A stretch of 64,000 nucleotides of DNA, taken from Mesorhizobium sp. (lineage in GTDB: Bacteria > Pseudomonadota > Alphaproteobacteria > Rhizobiales > Rhizobiaceae). Shown piece by piece: positions 8,286 to 16,748 of the stretch; the first letter of the stretch is position 1, and the number at the start of each line of letters is the position of its first letter. The notes below the pieces were generated by a model. That model made no database searches. It had not been told where the DNA came from and worked only from the letters and a program-made list of their open reading frames with translations. The stretch covers positions 1 to 64,000 of the forward strand of contig NZ_SUEG01000008.1 of the NCBI RefSeq assembly GCF_005063415.1, written 5' to 3'. A program made the position numbers and the translations under genes.

Positions 8286-8927
8286 ATGTATCCCTTCAAA
8301 GAAAAGTCCGTAGTTTACGTTTTCGACGCATACTGCGGCTGGTGCTGGGGCTTTTCCCAACGCATAAGCGAGTTTGAACGATCAAACCGGGATCGCGTAA
8401 AGTTCTCCGCCATTTCGGGTGGTCTTTTCACAGGGAGTCGGATTGTTCCCATCTCCCATTTGACCCACGTTCCGGAAGCCACTGAGAGGATTATCCGTCT
8501 AACCGGCGCTGAATTCGGCCCGGACTTCAGGACGATCGTCGAACAAGGCTCCTTCGAAATGGATTCAGGTGCTGCCGGAGCCGCCATGGCCGCCCTGCGG
8601 GCACAGGCTCCCGATCGCGCCGTCCATTGGGCCAAGCAGCTGCAGGCCGCATTCTACACTCATGGCCTCAGCCTCTCCGAGCCGAGCACCATCGCTGCCA
8701 TAGCGTCCGCAAATGGCCTCGATAAGGACAAGGTATTGCAGTCCATTACCGATGGCACAGCACAAGCTCAGGCTGAAGCGGACTTCGCCTTGACCCGCAC
8801 CCTGCGAGTATCTTCATACCCGACGCTGCTCTACATCGATGGCACTAGCGTCCACCAGCTTCCCGCCACCGGTACGCCACTGGTCACGCTGAACGGGGTC
8901 CTGGACGAATTGCTAGCGAAAAAATAG
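8286..8927 (+). CDS. DsbA-family (COG3531-like) thioredoxin-fold protein
   Basis: This 213-residue thioredoxin-fold protein has the active-site-like motif YCGWCWG near residue 15, followed by a long helical insertion and the cis-proline loop RVSSYPTLLYIDG near 178. The family includes disulfide isomerase-like and FrnE-like cytoplasmic oxidoreductases. No signal peptide is visible when starting at the ATG at 8286, so it probably works in the cytoplasm. The open frame starts at 8145, but those residues are low-complexity and unlike the family. Base use is slightly less GC-biased than in the core genes, consistent with an island gene. Confidence 0.8.
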   Translation: MYPFKEKSVVYVFDAYCGWCWGFSQRISEFERSNRDRVKFSAISGGLFTGSRIVPISHLTHVPEATERIIRLTGAEFGPDFRTIVEQGSFEMDSGAAGAAMAALRAQAPDRAVHWAKQLQAAFYTHGLSLSEPSTIAAIASANGLDKDKVLQSITDGTAQAQAEADFALTRTLRVSSYPTLLYIDGTSVHQLPATGTPLVTLNGVLDELLAKK

Positions 8928-8950
8928 CCGCCACAGCGACAGAGCCGCCT

Positions 8951-9077
8951 TCAATATTGGCCACCGAAAGTTGGCCATAAGTAGCCCTTGTATTGCCGGC
9001 GAAAGCCGATGGGGGTAATCCGTCTCGCGCTTGAAGAACTTGGCGAAGTTGGTTGCCTCCCTCGAAACCCAGGGGGT
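8951..9077 (-). pseudogene. frameshifted C-terminal remnant of an AraC-family regulator
   Basis: On the minus strand, 9053-9021 reads TNFAKFFKRET, and, shifted by one frame, 9019-8951 reads ITPIGFRRQYKGYLWPTFGGQY-stop. Together these reproduce the end of an AraC/XylS helix-turn-helix domain (usual form: ATNFAKFFKRETGITPIGFRRQYKG). The junction at 9020 has the wrong number of bases, and an in-frame stop lies about nine codons upstream of TNF. Only the last ~40 residues remain. Confidence 0.7.
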
Positions 9078-9635
9078 TCATGACCCAATGCCCGTGATCC
9101 ATCGATCCAAGGTCGAAATGGTCGTATTGATTTAGTCAGTTACGACGGTACTTTGTCGGAGGCTTGGATTCGACCTTCACCGTTCATGGCTGTCCGCGAA
9201 ATGGCCGATAGGTGTCGATAGTTCACAGAATTTTTTCTGTCCGGCCGTTGCTAAAAACCCAGTAAAATCAATAGGCTAACTTTTTGACGGCCTCATTCGC
9301 GGTGCTCGGCGCGGAAATAGAAATTTTCCGCAATAAAATCAAGTTCTTAGAGTAGAAAAAATAATCGAGTGGGAATGAAGGGGAGTACTGTCGACCCCTG
9401 AGCATGGCACGGAAGACTCTCGGCGAACTGCTCCCGTCGATAGTTGCCGATAGTCCGTCCGTCTGCTGGTTAGCTTAGTCACCGAACCCCGCTCCGAGAG
9501 AACGAGTCCCGCAAACGACATTGGCTAAATTCCACCCCAGATAGGTCCGGGCAGACGGAAGATCGAGTCGAGCGCGTCGGCTGATACCGTCTTCCTTGTC
9601 TCGGCAATCCACTCGCGGTCCATTCTGCCCCTTAA
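9078..9635. other. non-coding right margin of the guaA island
   Basis: No gene can be supported here. The segment 9220-9363 is distinctly A/T-rich compared with its surroundings, as is common beside attachment sites. It contains the second guaA-end copy (9364-9391). The short frames on the minus strand have no ribosome sites or family motifs. Confidence 0.55.
9364..9391 (+). other. putative right attachment site, copy of the guaA 3' end
   Basis: It matches 6396-6423 at 24 of 28 bases in direct orientation, with no similarity further left. It still spells ATC GAG TGG GAA TGA (I-E-W-E-stop), the conserved end of GuaA. All four differences are changes to A. No guaA coding sequence precedes it. 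It lies at the edge of an A/T-rich segment and bounds the hxlR-qor-dsbA-araC' segment. Confidence 0.6.
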
Positions 9636-10448
9636 TCAGGCGACGAAACGGACCACGCCGCCATCCACCCGCAGAGCCGCGCCGGTTGTCGCCGAAGCCT
9701 GCTCCGAGCATGCGTAGATGATCATGTTGGCCACCTCATCGGTGGTCGCGAAGCGTTGGATGAGGGTGGTCGGACGCATCGCCTTCAAGAAGCCCTGTTC
9801 GGCCTCCTGCTGAGTGATTCCGTTTGCGCCAGCCTGCTTCGCCATGAAGTCGCCCAGGATCTCAGAGCGGGTAGGTCCCGGCAGGACGGCGTTGATTGTG
9901 ACACCCGTGCCCGCGACCGCCTCGGCGAGCCCGCGCGACACCGCGAGTTGAGCGGTCTTGGTCATGCCGTAGTCGAGCATTTCCTTGGGGATGTTGACTG
10001 CGGACTCGCTGCTTACAAACACGACGCGGCCCCAGCCTTTTGCCACCATCCGCGGCAGGTAATGACGGGTCACGCGCACGCCACTCATTACGTTCAACTG
10101 GAAGAGGCCAAGCCAGTCCTCGTCGGGGATCTTCGCGATGTCCTCGACGCCATTGTAGCTCCGGATGTGAGCCGTACCAACATTGTTCACAAGGATATCG
10201 GCGTCCGGCGCCTGCGCGATCAAGGCCTCGGCACCCTCCGCTGTCGCAAGATCGGCGGCGATGCCCGAGATGTCGCTTCCGGGAAAGGCCTGCCGCATCT
10301 GCCGCACCGCCTCGTCGACCCGGGTATTCCCACGGCCGTTGACGACGACCGATGCACCGGCACGGGCCAACCCCTCCGCCGTCGCGCGGCCGATACCGGC
10401 GGTGGATCCGGTGACAATCGCCTTGCGGCCCCTGAGTTCAATATTCAT
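9636..10448 (-). CDS. SDR-family oxidoreductase
   Basis: This 270-residue classical short-chain dehydrogenase has the cofactor motif TGSTAGIG near residue 12, DILVNNVG near 85, the catalytic Ser in VFVSSESAVN and the YGMTK motif (Tyr and Lys). It ends RVDGGVVRFVA. It is expected to oxidise or reduce a small alcohol or ketone with NAD(P). I start it at the ATG at 10448 (MNIELRG) with GGAGA upstream. It is the last gene of a minus-strand group with the SRPBCC and F420-reductase-like genes but separated by 162 bases, so it may have its own promoter. Confidence 0.9.
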   Translation of the reverse strand: MNIELRGRKAIVTGSTAGIGRATAEGLARAGASVVVNGRGNTRVDEAVRQMRQAFPGSDISGIAADLATAEGAEALIAQAPDADILVNNVGTAHIRSYNGVEDIAKIPDEDWLGLFQLNVMSGVRVTRHYLPRMVAKGWGRVVFVSSESAVNIPKEMLDYGMTKTAQLAVSRGLAEAVAGTGVTINAVLPGPTRSEILGDFMAKQAGANGITQQEAEQGFLKAMRPTTLIQRFATTDEVANMIIYACSEQASATTGAALRVDGGVVRFVA

Positions 10449-10610
10449 ATCATTTATCTCCAATGGTAGATGGGTGATCATCCGCCGATCCAGGCTGGAA
10501 GCGCCCGTCGTCTGTTGAGTACCGACAATATTCGGACGAAGGCAGGCCCAGTACTGTTCGGTCGAAAGCGTTGCGGCCCAAGCAACGGGCCAGGCCTCAA
10601 GACAAGCGCA

Positions 10611-11114
10611 TCAACTTGCCTTGCTTACCACTTCCGCCTCCGCAGCGCGGGCGAGGCTTTCGACCCATTCCTGGTGATAGCGGTAGAGGGCACCGGGATG
10701 CTTGCGCCCGAGTTCCTCAAGGAACCAAGGGCCCTGCTGCGTTTCTTCGGTCAGCACATGGCAGCCATCGACCGTAGGAGTGATGACCCAGCCGTGGTAC
10801 GCGCTCGAGCCGGTCTCATCGCCGTCGACTGTCGTCGTCCACGCGAGCCTGCGGAAGGGTTCACACTCCGTCACGACCAGACTCATCGGAAAGCCAACCG
10901 TCACCCGGCTGTATCTGGTTTCAAGCGCCAGTTCCGGCTTGCCGGTCAGGATCTTGACCTGATCTTCGGCGGGAAAGTAGCTCGACCAATTCTCGGCATC
11001 AACGAGCAGCTTCCAGACCACTTCAGGCGGCGCCTTCACGTCAATGTCATTGAGTGCGTAGATGGCCGACGTTTTCGGATCATATCGCTCGGGCCAAATC
11101 ACATGGTCATACAT
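10611..11114 (-). CDS. SRPBCC-family (START-like) protein
   Basis: This 167-residue protein has the SRPBCC/polyketide-cyclase-like pattern: an N-terminal strand with IDVKAPPEVVWKLLVDAENWSSYFP, then beta strands RYSRVTVGFPMSLVVTECEPFRRLAWTTT and a long C-terminal helix (RYHQEWVESLARAAEAEV). These helix-grip proteins bind small hydrophobic ligands. It begins 3 bases after the stop of the upstream F420-reductase-like gene, so the two are cotranscribed. Its ligand is unknown. The LysR regulator nearby suggests an inducible detoxification or catabolic set. Confidence 0.82.
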   Translation of the reverse strand: MYDHVIWPERYDPKTSAIYALNDIDVKAPPEVVWKLLVDAENWSSYFPAEDQVKILTGKPELALETRYSRVTVGFPMSLVVTECEPFRRLAWTTTVDGDETGSSAYHGWVITPTVDGCHVLTEETQQGPWFLEELGRKHPGALYRYHQEWVESLARAAEAEVVSKAS

Positions 11115-11117
11115 CGG

Positions 11118-11717
11118 TCACTGCTCCTTCTTGAACAGGTCCTGGAAGATGAGCTGGCCCCAAGTGCGGCCGCGTGCGTGCACCAGCGCGCCACCCTCGT
11201 TGAGCTTTCCCAGCTTGACGGGTGCGAACCCGAGTTGTTTGGCCAAGGCCGCCACGGGAGCGGTCGCGTCCTCGTCGTCGCTCGACAGAAAGACGACCCG
11301 GTGGCTGCCCTCGACGATCGGATCGGCAGCCAGGGTGGCCGCAATCAGGTGATTGAACCCTTTCACGAACTTGGCGCCGGTGAACGCCTTCGCGACGACG
11401 GCAGAGGCCGGGAGACCGTCCAGCTCTTCAGGGACCGGAAAGAGATTCATAGCGTCGATGACCATCTTGCCTTTCCAGCTCGGCAGGGCTTTCGCAACCT
11501 CGCGATGCTCCCCGAACGGGACCGCCAGGATGATCGTGTCGGCCTCGAGTGCATCCCGCAGCGACTTGGCGACGACCGTGGGTCCAATCGCCCGAGCCTG
11601 CGGCGCCAACGCCTCGGGCGGCCGGCGGCTTGCGACGGTCACGTCGATGTTTTTACGGGCGAAGGCGTGGGCGAGGGCCTGGCCTATCTTACCGAATCCT
11701 ACAATTGCGTAGCTCAT
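11118..11717 (-). CDS. NADPH-dependent F420 reductase-like (FNO/ProC-type) Rossmann protein
   Basis: This 199-residue protein begins MSYAIVGFGKIGQALAHAF, a GxGxxG nucleotide-binding motif, followed by ADTIILAVPFGEH and KMVIDAMNLFP, as in F420:NADP oxidoreductase and related NAD(P)-binding proteins. Rhizobia are not known as major F420 producers, so a plain NAD(P)-dependent reductase is more likely. The start is set at the ATG with GGAGAAG upstream. The C-terminal segment GRTWGQLIFQDLFKKE is typical of these short homologues. It is cotranscribed with the SRPBCC gene (3-base gap). Confidence 0.82.
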   Translation of the reverse strand: MSYAIVGFGKIGQALAHAFARKNIDVTVASRRPPEALAPQARAIGPTVVAKSLRDALEADTIILAVPFGEHREVAKALPSWKGKMVIDAMNLFPVPEELDGLPASAVVAKAFTGAKFVKGFNHLIAATLAADPIVEGSHRVVFLSSDDEDATAPVAALAKQLGFAPVKLGKLNEGGALVHARGRTWGQLIFQDLFKKEQ

Positions 11718-11825
11718 AATCTTCTCCGATTTGTTTTGAGATTGGTTCGCGGCTTTCAAGGGCGCTGGGTTATCCGGTCCGCTGTGGCGACCGCGTAGAG
11801 GTCCTGCGGTGAATGAGACGCGATT

Positions 11826-12560
11826 TCAGATGGCCGAGAAGCCGCCGTCGACAGACAATTCCACCCCATTCACGAAGCTCGAATCGTCTGAAGCAAGGAA
11901 TACCGCGGCCGCCGCAATTTCCTCAGGACGCCCCATCTTTCCCCGCGGGATCAGGGATTCGAACATCTGCTTCGCTTCTTCAGTGAGAACTTGGTCCTGC
12001 ATCGGTGTGGCGATCGGCCCCGGGTGCAGCACGTTCACCCGGATATTCCTGCCCTTGAGTTCGTTGAGCCACCCGCGTGCGAATGCGTGCAGCGCCGCCT
12101 TGCTCGCCGCATACACGCTGTAACCCGGAAAACCTTTGATCGAAGCAACTGACCCGGTCATGAAGATCGATCCGCCGTCGTTGAACAGCGGCAACGCCTT
12201 CTGAACCGTAAACAGCGTGCCGCGCGTATTCAGGCCGAAGGTCGCATCGAAGTGCTGTTCGGTAATCTCGCCCAGTGGGACGGCTTCGCCTGTGCCGGCG
12301 CTCGCGTACAGGACGTCGATCCTGCCCTTTTCCCGCTTGACTGTATCGAACAGGCGGTCGAGGTCGTCGAGATTGGCCGCGTCGCCGCGCACGCCGGTCA
12401 CGTTCCGGCCGATCAGCTTGACGGCCTCGTCCAGCGCCTCCTGTCTCCGGCCTGTGATGAAAACATAGGCGCCTTCTTCAACGAACCGCCTGGCGCTCGC
12501 CAGCGCCATGCCGCTCGATCCACCCGTGACGACTGCAACCTTACCCTCAAGCTTTCCCAT
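11826..12560 (-). CDS. SDR-family oxidoreductase with altered glycine motif
   Basis: This 244-residue classical SDR begins GKLEGKVAVVTGGSSGMALASARRF. The cofactor motif reads TGGSSGMA, so the last glycine of TGxxxGxG is alanine. The rest is standard: DVLYASAG (replacing NNAG), the catalytic Ser in MTGSVASI, YSVYAASKAAL with Tyr-Lys, and the ending ELSVDGGFSAI. It is probably an NAD(P)-dependent dehydrogenase of unknown substrate. It is divergent from the LysR gene and is the first gene of the minus-strand group, so LysR is its likely regulator. Confidence 0.9.
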   Translation of the reverse strand: MGKLEGKVAVVTGGSSGMALASARRFVEEGAYVFITGRRQEALDEAVKLIGRNVTGVRGDAANLDDLDRLFDTVKREKGRIDVLYASAGTGEAVPLGEITEQHFDATFGLNTRGTLFTVQKALPLFNDGGSIFMTGSVASIKGFPGYSVYAASKAALHAFARGWLNELKGRNIRVNVLHPGPIATPMQDQVLTEEAKQMFESLIPRGKMGRPEEIAAAAVFLASDDSSFVNGVELSVDGGFSAI

Positions 12561-12798
12561 GACTTCTCCTTTCGTGTTGTCGGGACAGCATCTGCCTCCG
12601 AGAGCCTCGAAATGGGGCCGCCGGCGTCAGTTGTTGAGTGCGGAAGCACGCACATCGATGGTGCAAAATCGATCCGGCTGGACGCCAGCCGCGACGATCG
12701 GTGTCCGCCGTTCGGAATTGGGCCGCCGCGCTCGTCGACATAGGCGATGATGACCGCCCGTACTGCTGTTCGATGTGTTAGATACGGCTTTGGAAGGC

Positions 12799-12812
12799 GC
12801 ACCGCGCGGTGC
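12799..12812. promoter_or_regulatory. 14-bp perfect palindrome just upstream of the lysR start
   Basis: GCACCGCGCGGTGC is self-complementary over 14 bases and ends 11 bases before the lysR ATG, where a ribosome site would lie. It could be an operator for autoregulation or a hairpin hiding the start region. No other copy is nearby. Confidence 0.4.
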
Positions 12813-12823
12813 GGGATTGCACC

Positions 12824-13720
12824 ATGATCGACTGGGATGACGTTCGCTACTTTCTTGCCGTCGCGCGCAGAGGCTCAGTGCGGGCCGCCGCCGAGCGCCT
12901 CGGAGTGAATCACTCGACCGTGCTGCGACGCATCGCACAGCTCGAGGAACGCCTCGGGGCGCAGATGTTCGAAAAGCTGCCTTCGGGCTACCGCCTGACG
13001 GCTGCGGGCGAGGAGGTCCTCGAGCTCGCGAACCAGATGGAAGCGTCGTCGCACCAGCTGGAGACGCGCGTCTTCGGGCGCGACCAGAGCGTGCGCGGGC
13101 TTCTGCGGGTGACGTTGGCTCCGACCCTCGCGACACACCTGCTCATGCCGGACTTCGCCGATTTCGCGCGTCTGCATCCGGACATCGAGATGGAAATCTT
13201 GTCGTCCGGCGAGCTGGCAAATCTGACCAACCGAGAGGCCGACGTAGCGATCCGCGTCGTCTACGACCGCAAAACCCTGCCGCTCAATCTTCACGGCCTG
13301 AAGGGACCGGAGCTGTTCGGCGGGGTCTACATGTCTCGCGATCGACTAGCCGCGTGGCGTGCGGGTGCGCCCGATCCCATCCGGTGGATCGTCATAAGCA
13401 TTCATGGAATTCCGGATTGGGCCAGCGAGGGTGAGGTTCGTACCACGGGGGTTCCGTTCAGGACCACGGACGGCGAGGCGCAGATCGTTGCAGTACGGCA
13501 AGGGCTCGGGATGACGACACTGCCGTGCTTCGTCGGAGATGCCGACCTCCTACTGGTGAGGGTGCCGGGCACCGACCTGCACATGTACGGAACGCTCTGG
13601 CTTCTCACACAGGGGGAGACACGCAAGACGAAGCGCGTGCAGCTCTTCACGGAGTTCGTATCCCGCAGGCTCGCCGCGTACGCTCCGCTTCTCGCGGGGC
13701 TGTCCATATCGCGCGACTGA
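12824..13720 (+). CDS. LysR-family transcriptional regulator
   Basis: This 298-residue regulator has the LysR HTH at its N-terminus (WDDVRYFLAVARRGSVRAAAERLGVNHSTVLRRIAQLEERLGAQMFEKLPSGYRLT) and a periplasmic-binding-protein-like effector domain (LLRVTLAPTLATHLLMPDFADF... LTNREADVAIRVV). I start it at the ATG (MIDWDDVRYF), the usual LysR beginning, rather than the GTG five codons earlier. It is divergent from the SDR at 11826-12560, the standard layout for a LysR controlling its neighbour. The effector domain is shortish but complete. Confidence 0.9.
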   Translation: MIDWDDVRYFLAVARRGSVRAAAERLGVNHSTVLRRIAQLEERLGAQMFEKLPSGYRLTAAGEEVLELANQMEASSHQLETRVFGRDQSVRGLLRVTLAPTLATHLLMPDFADFARLHPDIEMEILSSGELANLTNREADVAIRVVYDRKTLPLNLHGLKGPELFGGVYMSRDRLAAWRAGAPDPIRWIVISIHGIPDWASEGEVRTTGVPFRTTDGEAQIVAVRQGLGMTTLPCFVGDADLLLVRVPGTDLHMYGTLWLLTQGETRKTKRVQLFTEFVSRRLAAYAPLLAGLSISRD

Positions 13721-14091
13721 CGCGCGGCAGGTAGCCGATGGCGCTGTCTCGAGCGTACCGCTGTATCAACTACGCAGCCCGACATAAAACTCGCGACCGA
13801 CTCTGGTTGTAGGCAGCCTCGCGACGGTCTTTTTTGGGAACTGCCTCGCCACAAAGCATTGAAATAGATCCGTTCGTTGGCGTTCGGCATCTATCGGCAT
13901 GTAGAGGTTGACGCCAACGCCACGTCTAACGGACTCCGGCATACTGCCGGCCGAATTTTTCAAGGTACCGTCAGGGTCGGTGAGGCTCGTGACGGTGCTT
14001 TTTCGTCTTAAACGGTAGAAGATAAAAGAGTATCCCTGCCACGGGCGATGCGCGGAAAGTCGCGTTGTGACCGGCAGGTGTCACAGTTTTT
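13721..14091. other. intergenic region with no recognised feature
   Basis: 371 bases lie between the LysR and MscS-type stop codons. The minus-strand frame 13766-13963 (ending FPKKTVARLPTTRVGREFYVGLRS) has no ribosome site or family resemblance. I see no clear terminator hairpin with a T-run. Confidence 0.5.
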
Positions 14092-16392
14092 CTACTCCGT
14101 TGTGCTAGCTTTTTTCCTGCGTCGAATAGTGTGCGACTGCGCGACGGCCATTTTCAACTCGGGTGTGATCTCCAACGGCGCATTCTCTGCCCCATGTGGG
14201 TTCTGTAGCCCCTGGACCTGGACGGTCGGAAATGGGAGTTCGATGCCCTGCTCCTTGAAGACTTGGCGGAGGCGTACATAGAATTTGCGTTTCATACCGA
14301 AGGCGCCTCCCGGTCTGGTTGTAGCCTTGACCCTCAATACGATGCCGTACTCGCCGAACTCCTGTACGCCCTGCATCTTGATCGGGTCGAGCACCCAGTG
14401 TTTGAACTCGGGATCTTCCGCCAGTTCGAGGCCGATCCGCTTGATCAGCTTGCGAGCGAAGTCGATATCGGTGTCATAGCCAACGGTGATGTTGAATTTG
14501 TCGATGACCCAGTCACGGCTCTGGTTCTGGACTGCCCCGAGTTCACCGAAAGGTACCGTGAACAGCGGACCACGATGGTGGCGCAGCTTCACCGAGCGCA
14601 GCGAAAAGCTTTCCACAGTACCCTTGTAATTGCCCGACGAAATGTATTCGCCAACACGAAACGCATCATCGAGCAGAAAAAACACGCCTGAAATGACGTC
14701 CTTGACGATGGTTTGTGCCCCAAAGCCCACTGCGACGCCGACGACGCCGGCGCCGGCGATCAATGGGCCGATCTGGATACCCAGCGAGGCGAGCATCATA
14801 AGTACCGCCATCACGATGATCGATGCGAGCAGAATGTTCTGGAGGATCGGCAAGAGCGTGTGCAGCCGCGCCTGCTGCGGATCGAGGATCGGGACCTCCT
14901 CGTCGCTGATCACAGGGTGCGGTATTTCGATGCCCAGCTTTCGTTCGATCAAAGCTTTGATAATCGACCAGCCGAAATCGGCTGCGAGGGCAATGACCAC
15001 GACATTGATCAAGCCGCGCAATATGAACGTCGTCGTCGTATCGCTGTCCCGCATGGATTGCATGTCCAGACCCCAGACACGTGCGAGAAAGTAAGCCGCC
15101 ACCAGGATATAAATCATTCGGATTCCGCGATCGATGACAGCGATCGTCACCGCCGGGATCGTAGGCCGGCCGACATCTTCCGAACCTGGCCGCAGAACGA
15201 AATTAACCCCGCGCTGCGTCATCACGATTGCCAAAGGCAGGAAGAATGCGGCGAAGGTAAACCAGAAGTATGTATACAGGCCGGCGATGCGCTGCAGGAA
15301 CAGGACGACGAAATAAGCAGTCAATAGCCATGTCGCTTCCGTGTGACCGATGTGGCGCGCACCGTCTCGCTGCGTTCTTGGCCGACGCCAAATGGCGAGC
15401 AGCAGGAGCAACAGCAGCACGAAATCGGCGCCCAGTGACAGGACCATCATTCCGTCCTGATCGATGCCGAGACCTGGCAAGAGAATAAACGCGGCGCCGA
15501 AGAAGGCGAAGACGCCGACGATCCGAGGTAGCCAATAGGACCAATGGTCAGCCGCTTCGTTGGTGATCGGCAAAGCACGAACCTCGACAGCGTTCTCGAC
15601 GTTCATGAAGGAAGGGACGAGCATGGCCATGACGTACATGCGCACACCCCATGTAACGACCGCCGCCATCAGAAATGTCAGTACAATCTCGCGGATAAGC
15701 ATTGGCCAGTCGAACAACATGAACGCGCCGGCGCTGCCCAGTGCGAAAGAGACGATCAGCATGCTGGAATAAAGCGCGCGCCCCCCAATCTTCTTGGCTC
15801 GCCCAACGGGCGTATCCTTCGGTTGAGCGATAATCCAAAGACGAAATGGACGGGTGAACTTGTACGTTGCCCAAGTGAGTGCCAGGCCGGCAGCGATGAA
15901 CATCGCAATCAGCACAAATACGCCCGCAGACCCCTTGCTGGACATATCCTCCATCGTCTCTGCCCGAACGCGCGCGAACTGGCCTGGCAGCAAGGGCAAA
16001 GTTCGCACGATTCTTTCGATATGATGCCTGATCCGATCGAGCGTCGAGGATGCCATCGTATTCATCTGGCCGGGTGCGGCCACGGCACCGGACGATGCGT
16101 CGGCCGGCGAAGCTCCTGCCTCGGCAGGCGCTCCCGTTGACCCGGCGTCCTGATTTCGCTGTTCGGCCACCCAGGCCTTCACTGACGGATCGTCGAGAAG
16201 CTCGAATAGCTGTTTGACCCTTTCAGGCGGGACCGTCGCCGGCGCCTGCGCCTGTGCCGGACCAGCCAACAAGAGGGCGATACCGAAGACGAGCGGCCTG
16301 GCAATCAGGACAAACATCGCAATCAGATGTCGGAGACGTCGTGCCGGGCGCACCAGATTCCTGGCTTCCAATCGTCGAATCATGAGTGGCAT
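14092..16392 (-). CDS. MscS-family mechanosensitive ion channel with large N-terminal region
   Basis: This 766-residue protein has a signal-like hydrophobic stretch at ~26-49 (LIARPLVFGIALLLAGPAQAQA), a proline/alanine-rich periplasmic segment with VKQLFELLDDPSVKAWVAEQ, many TM helices, and the C-terminal MscS core from ~540. That core includes the pore helix AGVVGVAVGFGAQTIVKDVI and the beta domain (VGEYISSGNYKGTVESFSLRSV; FTVPFGELGAVQNQSRDW). The family opens under membrane tension to release solutes during osmotic downshock. Its size resembles E. coli YbiO (about 740 residues). GGAAGG upstream supports the first ATG. It lies downstream of the GTPase operon on the same strand, with a 356-base gap. 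Confidence 0.92.
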   Translation of the reverse strand: MPLMIRRLEARNLVRPARRLRHLIAMFVLIARPLVFGIALLLAGPAQAQAPATVPPERVKQLFELLDDPSVKAWVAEQRNQDAGSTGAPAEAGASPADASSGAVAAPGQMNTMASSTLDRIRHHIERIVRTLPLLPGQFARVRAETMEDMSSKGSAGVFVLIAMFIAAGLALTWATYKFTRPFRLWIIAQPKDTPVGRAKKIGGRALYSSMLIVSFALGSAGAFMLFDWPMLIREIVLTFLMAAVVTWGVRMYVMAMLVPSFMNVENAVEVRALPITNEAADHWSYWLPRIVGVFAFFGAAFILLPGLGIDQDGMMVLSLGADFVLLLLLLLAIWRRPRTQRDGARHIGHTEATWLLTAYFVVLFLQRIAGLYTYFWFTFAAFFLPLAIVMTQRGVNFVLRPGSEDVGRPTIPAVTIAVIDRGIRMIYILVAAYFLARVWGLDMQSMRDSDTTTTFILRGLINVVVIALAADFGWSIIKALIERKLGIEIPHPVISDEEVPILDPQQARLHTLLPILQNILLASIIVMAVLMMLASLGIQIGPLIAGAGVVGVAVGFGAQTIVKDVISGVFFLLDDAFRVGEYISSGNYKGTVESFSLRSVKLRHHRGPLFTVPFGELGAVQNQSRDWVIDKFNITVGYDTDIDFARKLIKRIGLELAEDPEFKHWVLDPIKMQGVQEFGEYGIVLRVKATTRPGGAFGMKRKFYVRLRQVFKEQGIELPFPTVQVQGLQNPHGAENAPLEITPELKMAVAQSHTIRRRKKASTTE

Positions 16393-16748
16393 CGTGCTGT
16401 AACCTTCCGGTCAAATCGGCAAGCAACGACATCTATGTCCGCCGTTGTTCCTACCTTGGAGAAACCGATGTTGTGGTGCAAGACGTCATCGTTCCGAGCT
16501 AGACCTTGCGCCAGGTACTTGGCGGTGTTTATTTAGCCGCCGGGGCAGGGCATTCCGACCTCGGCCCAGGCCTCCGGCCGTTCTATGAACTGGGCATGAC
16601 GTTAATCTCCAGGATCCGATGCCCTGATTTGACCCGGGACAGACCTGTGGCGGTCGCCCGACTGCTTCGCGCACCGCTGCGGACATTCGAAACCATGATG
16701 TTGCTTGAGATGCAATGCGCTCCAGGATCGGCACTGCCATGCGGCAAA
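16393..16748. other. intergenic region upstream of the MscS-type gene
   Basis: 356 bases contain no supportable gene. It follows the end of the GTPase-cyclase operon and should hold the promoter of the MscS-type gene (ribosome site GGAAGG at its left end, minus strand). No terminator or operator stands out. Confidence 0.5.

Noticed and set aside
10470-11798. 442-codon plus-strand frame across the SRPBCC and F420-reductase-like genes
   Set aside because: Antisense to two well-supported genes with ribosome sites; no recognisable domain.
13766-13963. 65-codon minus-strand frame after the LysR gene
   Set aside because: No ribosome site, no family resemblance and short length.
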